From Gymnopilus junonius (taxonomy: Eukaryota; Basidiomycota; Agaricomycetes; Agaricales; Galerinaceae): a DNA stretch of 64,000 nucleotides. Within the stretch, counting starts at the first letter, position 1. Every line of letters begins with the position of its first letter. The position numbers and the translations under genes were made by a program. Positions 53,775-64,000 of the stretch are shown in pieces. The notes beneath the pieces are model-generated. The model made no database searches. It saw only the letters and a list, made by a program, of their open reading frames with translations, and was not told the DNA's origin. The DNA lies in the NCBI GenBank assembly GCA_015501075.1, contig JADNYJ010000015.1:248001-312000 (forward strand), in the 5' to 3' direction.

Positions 53775-54518
53775 AGACGCAGAGGGTTGAAAGCAAGACT
53801 AACCGTGGCACCGAGAATGTAATTATCAGATCAACAACTTCCGACCAGGTGATATTCACATGGGTTTTGACGCGTCACGACCATCAGTGTCACACTCTTT
53901 GTTGATTGGGACATATATGTCCCGACTTTTTGTCACACAAATTATACCCTCATACCAAGTAAATATCGCAACAATTATGTCTCCTACAATTTCTGCAGCC
54001 CTAGGAGGTCTTGACGGATGGTGACTGATGTGCCTGCAGTACTAAGCAAAGTACAACCCGTTCAGCCAACTAGTTTTGGCAACAAATCGGACTTTTAATT
54101 ACATCACGTGAAATGGCTATACCCGGAGACTGACTACCGAACATCAATCACAAATCTGATATCCGAAATTGAAGCTGGCAGTGCTCGCCGACAGTAGAGT
54201 GGTCCCTATAATCGCACACCAGCCTGGAAAGTCGTGCAGACCTTGCCGCGAGTCGTTTAAGGGTACCTGTGATTATATCTTGAGATCCAAAGATCACCGA
54301 GGAAACTTCATTCAAGGATCGATTAGTGAAGAGCTGAAGCGCTCGAACAAATGTAAGTATGTACGAGGGCAGGAGTTAGCCTGCCCTGGCTTCGATCGCA
54401 CTGCTATTTATGGCTCACGATTGTATTGCCGATGCGCCTCGTCGGAAGGTCCTTTATATGTTCTTGTTGAACAGCAAGAAAATACTCTCTCCTCGGTGCC
54501 CTCTCGCTTACCTTTTCC
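53775..54518. other. Intergenic, bZIP and alpha-kinase promoters
   Basis: 744 bp between divergent genes. A CACGTG is at about 54105. The plus-strand frame at 54169-54660 runs through the bZIP first exon in another frame and is taken as a shadow. Confidence 0.5.
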
Positions 54519-55582
54519 ATGTCCTCTAAAAGAGGCCGCAAGCGAAACGATAATCTCCCACCCAACCGCGCTCGAGATGTCCAGAGAGCATTTCGCGCTA
54601 GGCGCGCGGCGCATCTGCAGGTATGAAATTACATTCCCCCTATTTGTGAAATTTCATTAATGCGCCGTTGTTCCCTCGGTAAATTTTATGCGTTTAGGCC
54701 TTGGAGCAAAGAGTTTCCGAGTTGGAAGAAGAAAATGGATGTCTCCGCCAGGCGTTGAACCTCCCCCCATCAAGCAGGCCTCCGTTAGGCAGGGGTCCTA
54801 CAGGAAAAGATAAACCAAAGATTTACGATAGCAGCGGAAGCTTGCAATCCTTGAGCTTGCACTCAAGCCGTGATTCATCTTCTGCAGACTCCCCTGCCTC
54901 TCGCGCAAGTTCGCATTCCCCAACGGCCGTTACAGTGTCGATGTCTTCGCGTCCCATGACAATCATCGAACAAGATTCTTGGGACGATTCGATAGCAGTA
55001 AACCAACGTACACAGCACCAACACACCCACCCTGAGGTCGCAGGCCCGTCCGAACCATCTTACCATCTTGCTCCAGTGCCGATCAAGCCTATCCAATACC
55101 CAATATACAACAATACATTCCCTTCGACATCTCGATCCTTATCGAATAATTTGTACACGGGGAGCATAACTCATTACTCTCATTCATCCGATCGTCCTAT
55201 GAATAACAGCTACGGTAGCCAGTCCTTTAATTTTCGTACAGAAATTCGCGACGAGTCGCGTCCCCAATATTCCTATCTCCAGTCCTTCCCTTCTCAAGAT
55301 CCGAACATGCACAGCGAAACGGCCCCCCCTCCCAACCTCCATACCGATAGTCATCCCCATCATAACAGGCAACGGGAGTCTCCACTACCATATCCCCACC
55401 GACGGTCCTTGACCGACCCTCAAGGCTTTTCTATAGGCGAGGGTTTTCCACAACTCCCCAACCCCGCGCAGATCCCAACCCACCCTCGTACACCCGATTA
55501 TCTGAGACCCCAAGACACGATCCAACTGACGGCTGCCTCGCGGTCAGGAGCATATGACAGTCGGCTCAACCCCGTCCCCTGA
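54519..55582 (+). CDS. bZIP transcription factor
   Basis: 328 residues from two exons (54519-54620 and 54698-55582). The basic region KRGRKRNDNLPPNRARDVQRAFRARRAAHL is followed directly by leucine-zipper heptads (LEQRVSELEEENGCLRQAL). The spacing from basic-region Asn to the first Leu is standard. The form NRARDVQRAFRARR matches a fungal bZIP clade and differs from the AP-1-like NRAAQRAFRERK. The rest is Ser/Pro/His/Tyr-rich and probably disordered, with no second domain. ATG 54519 starts the canonical MSSKRGRKR N-terminus. The intron splits the basic region from the zipper (after AAHLQ). Confidence 0.9.
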
Positions 55583-56332
55583 CAGCAGCCATTGTCGAAT
55601 GATCACGACTCTTTTGACACGCCCCGAACTCGTCGATGCCCAATAAATGACGAACAATATTGTATCGCTATTCCAATTAAGACCCACTGGTCCTATTCCT
55701 GGCAATATAAATATACCTAGATATGTACTAGCATCTACATTACACCCAACTTACTTCCTTTCTCTACTGGTTACAGTGAGGAAGAGGCTACTTCAGGTTC
55801 GTTCCAAATATTTGACCCAGTAATCTGAATCGGAATCCCATCATCATGGACGTTGAAGCTTTCGCGCGACGCGGGAGGGTGGCGTTGATGTAAGGTAGCC
55901 TTTACCCCAAGCAGCAGTAATCATCAGGCCATCGAAAGTGGCTTGAATCCACGTGCATCAGCGACCATGAAAGTCCCTTCATTTTAGTTTTTCACCTCTA
56001 AGGCATCCAGGAAATAATTAAGTGTCATGATTATTTTCTATCTATGGAACATCGCAGTCGTGACCGCCGGATCTTCGGGTTTCCGACCTCTGGATCTATC
56101 GTCAGGATTTGATATACTGCCGCTGGTAAAGCTTAGTGTTACTTGATATGGCCACAAAGGATCCGGATATTTCTATCGTAGATAGTGCATTTAATGGCAG
56201 AACTTGTCTAGTTAGCAGTGGGGCTAATATACTATACGTGGGGAATGTGGTGCTCAACAAGACATAATGCAGAACCGCAAAGGTAGCCCTGGGGTCGACT
56301 CGAGGGCCGTCAAATCATTGATAAAAACCGTC
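55583..56332. other. Convergent 3' flanks, no gene seen
   Basis: 750 bp between the bZIP and UNG stops. No ORF, repeat or RNA gene recognised. Confidence 0.5.
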
Positions 56333-57941
56333 CTAATGGAGACTACACCAGTCCACTCGACTCTCGACACCGTATCGTTTTGCAAGCCATTGATTGGCGG
56401 TCTTAAAATGCCCATTACCTAAGAAGCCCTTGTTGGCAGAAAAAGAAGAAGGGTGCTGTGAGTGCCGATTAGATCAAAATGCCAGCACCTCTTTATTGAT
56501 CACTTGCCGCGCTAGTGAGAATCAAGTGCTTTTTCTGTAATATTGAATACATCAGCACAAGAATAACAATCTGAAATGAAGCTAACCTTGTCTAGTTTAG
56601 CGACTCTCTTTGAAGCATAAGCGCCCCAAGCCATAAAAACCACACCGCGGCCGAATCCACTGGGGCCCCCTACAAAGACTCCGCTTGGAAGATTTGCCCC
56701 ACCATACTTATCCACCATGCTTAGGATGCAATCAGTGAATTGTTCCCAACCTTTATTAGCATGAGAATTAGCTTCTCCTTCACAAACAGTTAAACAAGAG
56801 TTTAACAGTAAAACTCCATTGTTTGCCCAAGCTAAGAGATTCCTGCCAAGGAGGAATATATTTCAACAGGAAGGCTTAAGCAAAGAAAAAAAAATATTCA
56901 CCCATGGCTGGGAATATTGAATGCAGGATATTCAGACTTGATTTCTGTATAAATCTAGAGTTAAAAAGTAGGTCAGTGAGGTTCCAGTTGCAATCGAGGC
57001 CTCCCCTCACATTCCTAAGTGATGCCGGAATAGCTACACCACCATGAACCGAGAAACATAGGCCTGTACCCAGATAATAGATTAAGAGTACTAGAAATGG
57101 CAAGTAAGATGATATCTCTTACCATGAGCTTGACCTTTGCCATGATATGGATCTGAAATAGTGGTAATATCAGTTTATTGTGGATCATGCACACTAATGA
57201 GTTGGGAAAAAGTGAAACCTTGTCCTAAAATGACAACTTTCACCTTTCCCAAAGGTGTGGCATTTGACCAGGAATAGATATCTTTAGCTGATTTGCTTCA
57301 CCATTAACATCAATTTGGATTGCCATGAAACAGTTTGATACCACACCAGGAGGATATACTCTGAGCATGGAGGGAATGTCACCTATTCCTCGGACACCCT
57401 CTTTCCACAAGAATTCCTTTAAAGCAATAAAGTAAGGCCTTTTAATTTCATCTTTGAGGACCTTTAGCCTATGACATTGCAATCACATGAATTAATGTGA
57501 GTATTGAAATGGAATGTGGTAGGAGTAAAAGACATGCCAGCTTTTGCCCATTGTCTCACACTCAAGTTGCAAAAGAGACCTCTCTTTTTCAGATAGAGAT
57601 TCTTGATATGCGCTTAAAGAGAAAGGGATGGCATTCAGCTTCAGCGGACCGCTGGCCAATGCAGATTGGTCTAGTCTCAGGGCACTTGCGTTCACATCGA
57701 CAGAAACCTTTGGAGAATCACAAGATTGCTTCAATTCATAAGCAGAGGAAGATTTGGCATCTCCCTTTCCTTGTGCTCTTGGAAAATGCATGTCGAACAA
57801 GGTGCGCTGACGCTTTTCAACTCGTAGACATGCATTTGGAGCCCGACCGTCTTCAGCCTCTTCAGAGTCAGATCGCGGCCGTTTCTTGAATACGCCCCGG
57901 TCAACGTCTTCAAGATATAAGGACGTGACATCCTTCGTCAT
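56333..57941 (-). CDS. UNG1: Uracil-DNA glycosylase, family 1
   Basis: Base-excision-repair enzyme that removes uracil from DNA in nucleus and mitochondria. ATG 57941 ([16 protein letters not shown]) starts a disordered N-terminus with a PIP-box-like QRTLFDMHF. The catalytic domain shows [19 protein letters not shown], water-activating [76 protein letters not shown], and the DNA-intercalating loop HPSSFSA, which in most relatives reads HPSPLSA. The end is VDWCSLH. The intron at 56456-56507, between LTSA and HPSS, has a GCAAGT donor. A stretch before GVVFMAWG ([20 protein letters not shown]) could be a loop insertion or partly a short intron. Confidence 0.92.
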
Positions 57942-58250
57942 TTTGTGGAAGGAGACGCGGTTTGACACGAAAGAAAAACAAGCTGCTGGCGACGCGTAAA
58001 GGAAAAGTTAACCCTGGTGGGAACCTGTCAATATCGGTGCCTCTATTTTTAGAATGTAAAAATAGACGGTTACACGTGATTGTGGTTCTAACTTATCGTG
58101 CCCAGTCACACCCACTTGCCGTAGCGACACGGCCTGAAACTCACTACATTCGTCAAATCTTTGGCTTCCTCTGCAGCTGGTTGGAACGGCTAACTTGTAT
58201 TCAAACTGCCTCGCTCACACTCGTCTCCTTCTCCACCCTCGTCCAAGCAG
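57942..58250. promoter_or_regulatory. Divergent promoter UNG / dolichol kinase, with inverted repeat and E-box
   Basis: A perfect 9-bp inverted repeat (CTATTTTTA, 5-nt spacer, TAAAAATAG) at 58043-58065 lies 7 bp before a CACGTG at 58073-58078. Both sit about 100-135 bp upstream of the UNG start. It could be an operator-like site for a dimeric factor. Chance is not excluded in AT-rich sequence. Confidence 0.45.
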
Positions 58251-61200
58251 GCTGCTGGACGAAGTGATACGCGAAAGCACCCACAAAATGGCCAAAGGTT
58301 TCGGCGTCGGCAAGGTTCTGCAATTGTAGATGCAAGTGAAAAAGCCAAAGTGCAGGATTGGAGTACGAGTTATCATGCTGGGTCATCGAGGTGATTTTAT
58401 GGCCATTGCTCATCACCAAATGCGCTAATAGTCCTTGTGGTAGTTCCGGTTCTCGATGTAGCTCAGATGATGAGACCGATGATGACTATGATTTCCGGGT
58501 CGAGCGTATTCACAGAAAAAATTGCGCAACGGCGAAGGCAGTCAGACGTTCTTAAATTCTTCAACCCGCAGATCCAGCCCTCATGGGCACTCTTCCGGCG
58601 AGTCTACTGCTACAGCTTCCGTTACCAGTAAGAACAGACGCACCTCCTTCACTCGCTCGAGATCTCCCATCGTCCTCCGTCCTACACCTGGCATGAAGTC
58701 GCTTCACAGGCACATATCTCCTGCTGTTGTCGCAATCCGCACCAAGTATCTTCACCCCCTGTGCCACGGAATATCCTTCCAGGAGAAAGCCGTTTTCAAT
58801 CGCGCATACCCTTTTCCTCCCTGTCATATTGCTTTTCAATTGACAGCAGAAAATTAGGAGAATCAATACTCCTTTTAGCATCTCTCTTACTTGCAGCGTA
58901 TTCCATCGCAAGATATCCGACGCCAAACATATCATATATCACTAATCGAAACACGCATACCTGGCTAGCCATTGGCAAGTCCTTTTCATTCGTTATCCTC
59001 ATTTAATGCCCACTCACTCGTGTTTTTAGAGATTCAAATTATCTCTGTCATCTCATTCATATATCTAATATGGACTCATTCTACGATATCGAATATTAAT
59101 AATACGCCAACAAATCTGAAACATTCTGTACCAGCATATTCTCCACTATCTCTACCAGTACGACCAGCATCCCCTCGTTTTTTAGAAGGCAACAAGCGCC
59201 ACCCTTATCTATCTATTACGGATAAAAAAGACTTCGGCTATGTTTGGATGTCTGTCCCAAAGAATTACCGGTATGTTCTGTCTGCTTTGATAACTGATTT
59301 TAGTTTTTAATCTTGGTTTATAGTGAATGTCGTGATGACGGAATATATACCGGACTTTTGCTCGGACCTCTCATCTCCTTGTCTCTCCTTTTCGCCTCTA
59401 TCAAACAAGTGTCCTCAAAATCAGAAGCGCTCCCCGCAGGATGGTTGGTTGAGAATCCCCGTGTCCTTCAAAACCCGCATGCCCACCTTTCAGCTACTCA
59501 GGCTGCCCTACTATCGCGATACAGTTTGGTGAACCTGAGCACCTTTTGCGCCACAATTCTTCTTTTGCATGTTTGCGCGTCCTGGTGGATTGAAGGTCGA
59601 GTCCGGAAACATGGAAGTGTTGAAGGAGAACGCGCATCCGTTCCGCGCAGTGAAGGCCGACGCTCTTGTATTATATCCTCTTCGCACTTGGATCAAGTGT
59701 GTTGATGGTCGCTCTTAAAATTATCATGCCGGTCTATGGTGTTAACTTATGGACATGTGAGTACCTCTGATTCTTCTAAGTTTTCTGTGCCTTTACCGAA
59801 ATGTGATGCAAGATTTAAATCTTTTCGAGGCTACAATTGCGTCCTTATTTTTCCAGTTCACCCTTTACGTTGCGCTACGTCTGGCACATCGTGGATTCAC
59901 GTTAGGAGAGCTTGGTCTGACTTGTTTCGGAGGTACTGCTCTCTGTCTAGAGTTTTTGAATATCACGATCGCCAGGGTAATTATATTTTTCAATAATTGA
60001 TTTCAGAATTTGGTTTGCTTATCCTTGCACAAGATTTGGCCAATTACGACGCCTTATATTCGAACGTATCGTCTACCGACACCTCTTCTCATTTTTCAAG
60101 TAGCTCTCATTGTGGGCTCGTTTCTCACCGGTTTCTACTGTCGCCTTTTTTGGTACTGTCGCGGAACATTGCGCAACGGCCAGTGCATCGACTCCGATTT
60201 CCCCAAGAAAAGGAGCGCAATCGAAAATATTATGCTCTTGGTTTCTACGTAGGATCTATCTTGATTGTCGGCCTCTTGATTGGTCTCTGGACGCGTTGGT
60301 GTTTGGGTAACAGGGATCCTTGGCTCTGGGTCATCTTCCGTGTTCTTGAAGGCAAAAAGAAGTGGACACGGCCTGCGCTCCTAGCTTATTGGGCATTGTT
60401 GGGAATTATCAGCGTGGCAGGTTGGAATCGACAGTTGGCAAGGTCGCGTCGCTTCCGGCTTCGGAATCCAGTGCCAACGGCCGAGGCTATAACTGCAAGC
60501 AATTCGACGGATACTTCAGTATCAGTGGGAGAGAACGTTAATCTTAACTCGTCATCGATTGTGACTTCCTCGATGGTGCCTCTGGATATGTTCTCCTTTC
60601 CGAATATTCCCAATTTGCCGAGTGGTGCGAACATGACCAACGTCGCGACGGATTTATTGGATGCAGCAGATAAACATGTGCCTACGCTTGGCTTAAATGC
60701 TCGTCGCAAATTTTTTCATGGTCTGGCTGTGGTCATGTTTGTTCCTGGGATCGCTTTCGATGTCGGTCCTTCTCTCATCTAAGCTGCCGATTTAATACAA
60801 CTGAATTTTTGCTCTAGCCCGCCTTCACCCATCTGTCCTTCAGTGCTGCTTTTGCCATGTTTACATTCGCAGAATACGTTCGATATTTCGCGATATATCC
60901 CTTCGGAGCGTCCCTCCATTTGTTCATGAATGAATTCCTCGATCATCGGGATAGTGGGACAGCCATTTTGAGCCATTTCTACTTGCTTACTGGTTGCGCA
61001 GGATCGTTATGGCTGGAAGGGTGAGTGAAGCCCGGATCTATTTTTAGAAATCTATTTTTAAACGTTGTGGACCTCCAGGCCAAGTCATCTGCTGCAGTTT
61101 ACGGGTGTTCTGACCTTGGGTCTTGGCGACGCTGCGGTGAGCGATCAATTCTCATAATAGTCTCGACCTTTTGTTGACATGGAAGCAGGCATCGATCGTC

Positions 61201-61508
61201 GGCCGTCGGATTGGGAGTAATAGATGGTCGCCTACTACGTCGAAGACTCTTGAAGGCAGTCTAGCATTTGTGGTGGTGGTATACGCAGCGGCCCTGATGC
61301 TTCGCCTCGCAGGACATGTGGAACCATTTTCGGTAGGTGATTGACGGGCGATGGCAACTATTTCTGACGCGGCGTGAATTTGCAGAACTCACGATATTTG
61401 GGAGTGGCAATGATATCGGCAGTACTAGAGGCGCTTTCGGACCAGAACGACAACCTTACGCTACCTCTGTACATGTGGGCGATGCTGGGGATAGCAGGAG
61501 TAGTCTAG
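58251..61508 (+). CDS. SEC59: Dolichol kinase (SEC59)
   Basis: ER membrane enzyme that phosphorylates dolichol with CTP to supply N-glycosylation and GPI synthesis. The C-terminal catalytic part is clear: ARRKFFHGLAVVMFVPGIAF, EYVRYFAIYPFG, FLDHRDSGTAILSHFYLLTG, CTP-binding LGDAAASIVGRRIG and SKTLEGSLAF, ending AMLGIAGVV at 61508. Multiple membrane helices precede it (ESILLLASLLLAAYSIA, LLIFQVALIVGSFL). Three single-base deletions in homopolymers (A-run 58516-58521, T-runs 59666-59667 and 60132-60134) break the frame. Allowing for each, splicing phases and helices fit. The intron at 58975-59029 has a GCAAGT donor. The first exon and start codon are unresolved; 58251 marks an acceptor, not an ATG. 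The N-terminus is Ser/Arg-rich. Confidence 0.85.
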
Positions 61509-61649
61509 AATCTAACAATGACATCATGGTTCTCACGGGGAGCGGCAGTTGCCGGTTGAGTTAATGGAACTGTGGTGCAAAGTGCAGACTGCTTAGAATT
61601 CTCCATGTACTGCTTTCTTGCATTATATCTTTCATTATAAGCGTTCCTC

Positions 61650-64000
61650 ATGCTGCAGCCTGATGGATCCTTCAGCTACTCTCGACTGGACAATGAGCGG
61701 CATCCTGGGCCCTCATTTAAGCCTTCTATAGAGCGCTCTCACATTTCAGGATATATGGTTCAGCAGCGCTCCTCAACTAAACGGCTTTCACGTCCATCTA
61801 CTGCCCCTTCTATCTCTGGCGATGGCTCGGCTCTGCTTCCCTCTATATCCCCTTCTCGGTCCTACAGTTTCGGACAGGCATCATCAACCGGAACCAACTC
61901 CTTTGGAAATAGTCCAACCTTGCACGGTTCAGATGTAGTCCGACCAATGCAGACCCTCTTGGAGGATGATGCTGATGTCCCTCCTTCCTCCAGTTTTGGT
62001 GCGTTGGTCCCACTCCCAGCCTCATAATATTTATTTCTCATACCACCTTGCCATGCAGAGTCATATCCAACAGATTCCTCTATTGAGCCTATGGTGTCGC
62101 CATCGAATAGCGGCACAGGAGAAAATGCCACTATTTCAAATTCTTCCGATTACGACTGGGCCACGTTCATTTCTGCCTATTCTGCGGGGCGTTGGGACCC
62201 CCATAGAACTCCAAACCCGCCACGATCGTACCAGCAAGTCTTGTCAGACTCGCATCGCCTTTCTAATTACGAGCTACCCACGGAACCGTCTGTCGCTGAA
62301 GTAAGCGCTGAGGTAGCGGCAGACCATGTCGAGCTACAGAAGCAGGCCCAAGGCAATGACTCAACTCGGATTGACAACCGACCGCCTTCAATGCCATTAT
62401 CTCCTTTACCCCCTTCGTTGTCTGGACAATCTATTACTTCCCCAGGCTCAATATCATCCCTCCCGTCTATGCCTTTGCGCTTGCCCACTCATCGCTTTCG
62501 TAACTCCTTCTCTGACTCATTCCCTAATACCTCTCCAAATCAATCTTCAACGGCTGTATCCGACATCCACACCTCAGTGGCGACTATGCGCTGGGCAGCT
62601 GCTAGGGTCGATATATCTCCTCTGGCTCTCCCTTCGCCCGAGCGCGAACTAGCTGATCCCATGCATGGCATTACTGCGACCATCCCAGGCTCTCATCCTC
62701 CAGACACAGCCATTGTCGACTATGCTATTACCCCAGGTGGCACTCGGAAACCTAGGCTGAACGGTTTTTGGGAAGGCACTATTGATATAGACGATTCCGG
62801 CAGTCCTATGCAGCTGTATGCAGCTGTAAACAGTCCATCAGAGCCTCCTATGACATCAGACACTTCGTCAGGAAGCGATCCAATAGTTTCGAGTTTATCA
62901 CACTCTCCAATAACGCCGCAAGAGAAGCCAAACAATGTCGATGTAACTTCTGTTCATTCCGACCCCATCGCGCCGAATCCGCTGTTTCAGCTAGCGCCAC
63001 TTCCAGCAACGGTACCAGTCATTTCCTCTCACCAGGACGACGCCCTTTCAAATACAGATTATTTTGGATACCAGGATCGTCCGCTTTCTGAATCTGAACC
63101 CACCTCTCTGGAACCATCATCCACCGTCTCCCCTTCCCTGCTTCCTCCCCCAGTGATTATCCGCGACGTTGAATCGATGCCAGAGGATGGCCCTCTGTCT
63201 GTGCCAGCATTACCGAGGAGAGTGTGTCTGACGCGTCAGACCTCATCACCCCTTCCGGACTCGTCCCCTGCAGACGTACGCTATCTTGGAGGGCGTGTGC
63301 CTTCTGAGAGTCTCGCCTCCGTCAAGCTTAGCAAAGCTGCCAAGGAGGAACGAATGTTTGCGGAGTTGGAGTATCTCGCTCCTCCCTATCCACCCGACGA
63401 GCTAGAGCGCCGGCGTGCTTTGTACAAGTATGGCTCTTTGCAACACCTCATATTTGATTATTACTCACCCTGATTTTTCGTAGGTTTAATATCTGGAACA
63501 CAGGTCCAGACCTCAATTTTGACCGAATCGCGCACTTGGCGAAGCTTGTATTCAACACCAAGGGAGTCATAATCTCACTGATAGACACTCATGAGCAGTA
63601 AGTGTGCATTATATATCACCAGCAAAATAGGCTTTGATCTAACCAACTCATTATCAGATGGTTCAAATCGGAATGTGAGAACTATATTAATTCCATCTTT
63701 CGATAAATTTTAATATGTTATTATACAGGGGGCTTGAAGACGCTTAGCTGTTCAAGGACTCATACGTTTTGTGGGCATGCGATCTTGCAACGGTCTGCCT
63801 TTGCTATTTAACTTTTTGACTTCGCGTGTGAATTTGACGTCATACTAGTGGCGACGAACCCATGGTCGTGCTGGACACTTCCAAGGACTGGCGCTTTGAG
63901 AAGAACGTATGTCACAAATATTTCAACAACTTACTCTTAACCTCAAAGAATATACCCATTTTAGCCCCAGGTAATTGGGCCGCCTCATATTCGCTTTTAT
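61650..64000 (+). CDS. GAF-domain protein with long disordered N-terminus (3' truncated by window)
   Basis: ATG 61650 (MLQPDGSFSYSRLDNERHPG) opens roughly 590 Ser/Pro-rich residues in two long exons. A conserved run LSKAAKEERMFAELEYLAPP precedes a GAF domain: FDRIAHLAKLVFNTKGVIIS, SLIDTHEQWFKSE, SCSRTHTFCGHAIL, MVVLDTSKDWRFEKNPQVIG, PPHIRFY at the window edge. GAF domains bind small ligands or act in dimerisation. Similar mushroom proteins are annotated only as GAF-domain proteins, and some are sensor kinases, which cannot be judged here. Exon 63658-63674 is 17 nt. All introns read are GT-AG. Confidence 0.82.

Overview
The window reads as nuclear DNA of a filamentous basidiomycete, most likely an Agaricomycete. 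Genes are dense, lie on both strands, and are split by many 45-70 nt introns. Several proteins are typical of mushroom-forming fungi: a polyporopepsin-like protease, an alpha-kinase, an integrase-core protein and a KRGRKRNDN bZIP factor. I saw no rRNA or CRISPR array and no confident tRNA.

Layout. 1-0.6 kb: F-box fragment next to a pyrimidine tract. 2.5-11.4 kb: LAMMER kinase (-), a double-PHD MYST acetyltransferase (+) and a polyQ protein (+). 12.2-17.8 kb: ABCC transporter (-). 18.4-26.5 kb: LysM protein (-), ATG17 (+), ARP3 (+), SelO (-). 26.6-33.7 kb: small unknown gene (-), large repeat-rich unknown protein (+), broken metallophosphatase (-). 34.0-39.9 kb: aspartic protease (-), peroxisomal enoyl-CoA isomerase (-), complex I NDUFB10-type subunit (+), ThuA protein (-). 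40.2-46.5 kb: DnaJ (-), NSUN5/Rcm1 (+), branchpoint-bridging protein (-). 46.5-54.5 kb: gene-poor, AT-richer island with an integrase-core gene and an alpha-kinase. 54.5-64 kb: bZIP factor (+), uracil-DNA glycosylase (-), dolichol kinase (+), start of a GAF-domain protein (+).

The genes are mostly unrelated housekeeping functions: chromatin, splicing, rRNA modification, autophagy, actin nucleation, DNA repair, N-glycosylation, respiration and fatty-acid oxidation. I see no biosynthetic cluster or defence island. Several pairs are divergent with short shared promoters: LysM/ATG17 (103 bp), isomerase/NDUFB10 (234 bp), UNG/dolichol kinase and LAMMER/MYST.

Three things stand out. (1) At least six introns appear to use GC-AG boundaries, and there are 7, 17 and 27 nt micro-exons. 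(2) Many conserved genes (LAMMER kinase, SelO, BBP, dolichol kinase) carry single-base frameshifts, often in homopolymers, which suggests indel errors in the assembly. The metallophosphatase also has a 10-nt lesion and may be a true pseudogene. (3) The aspartic protease propeptide has a duplicated peptide behind LEKR kexin sites, and the 1,400-residue unknown protein is built from three families of internal repeats. I did not find a convincing new multi-gene system. Exon joins were made by eye, so edges of weakly conserved exons are approximate.
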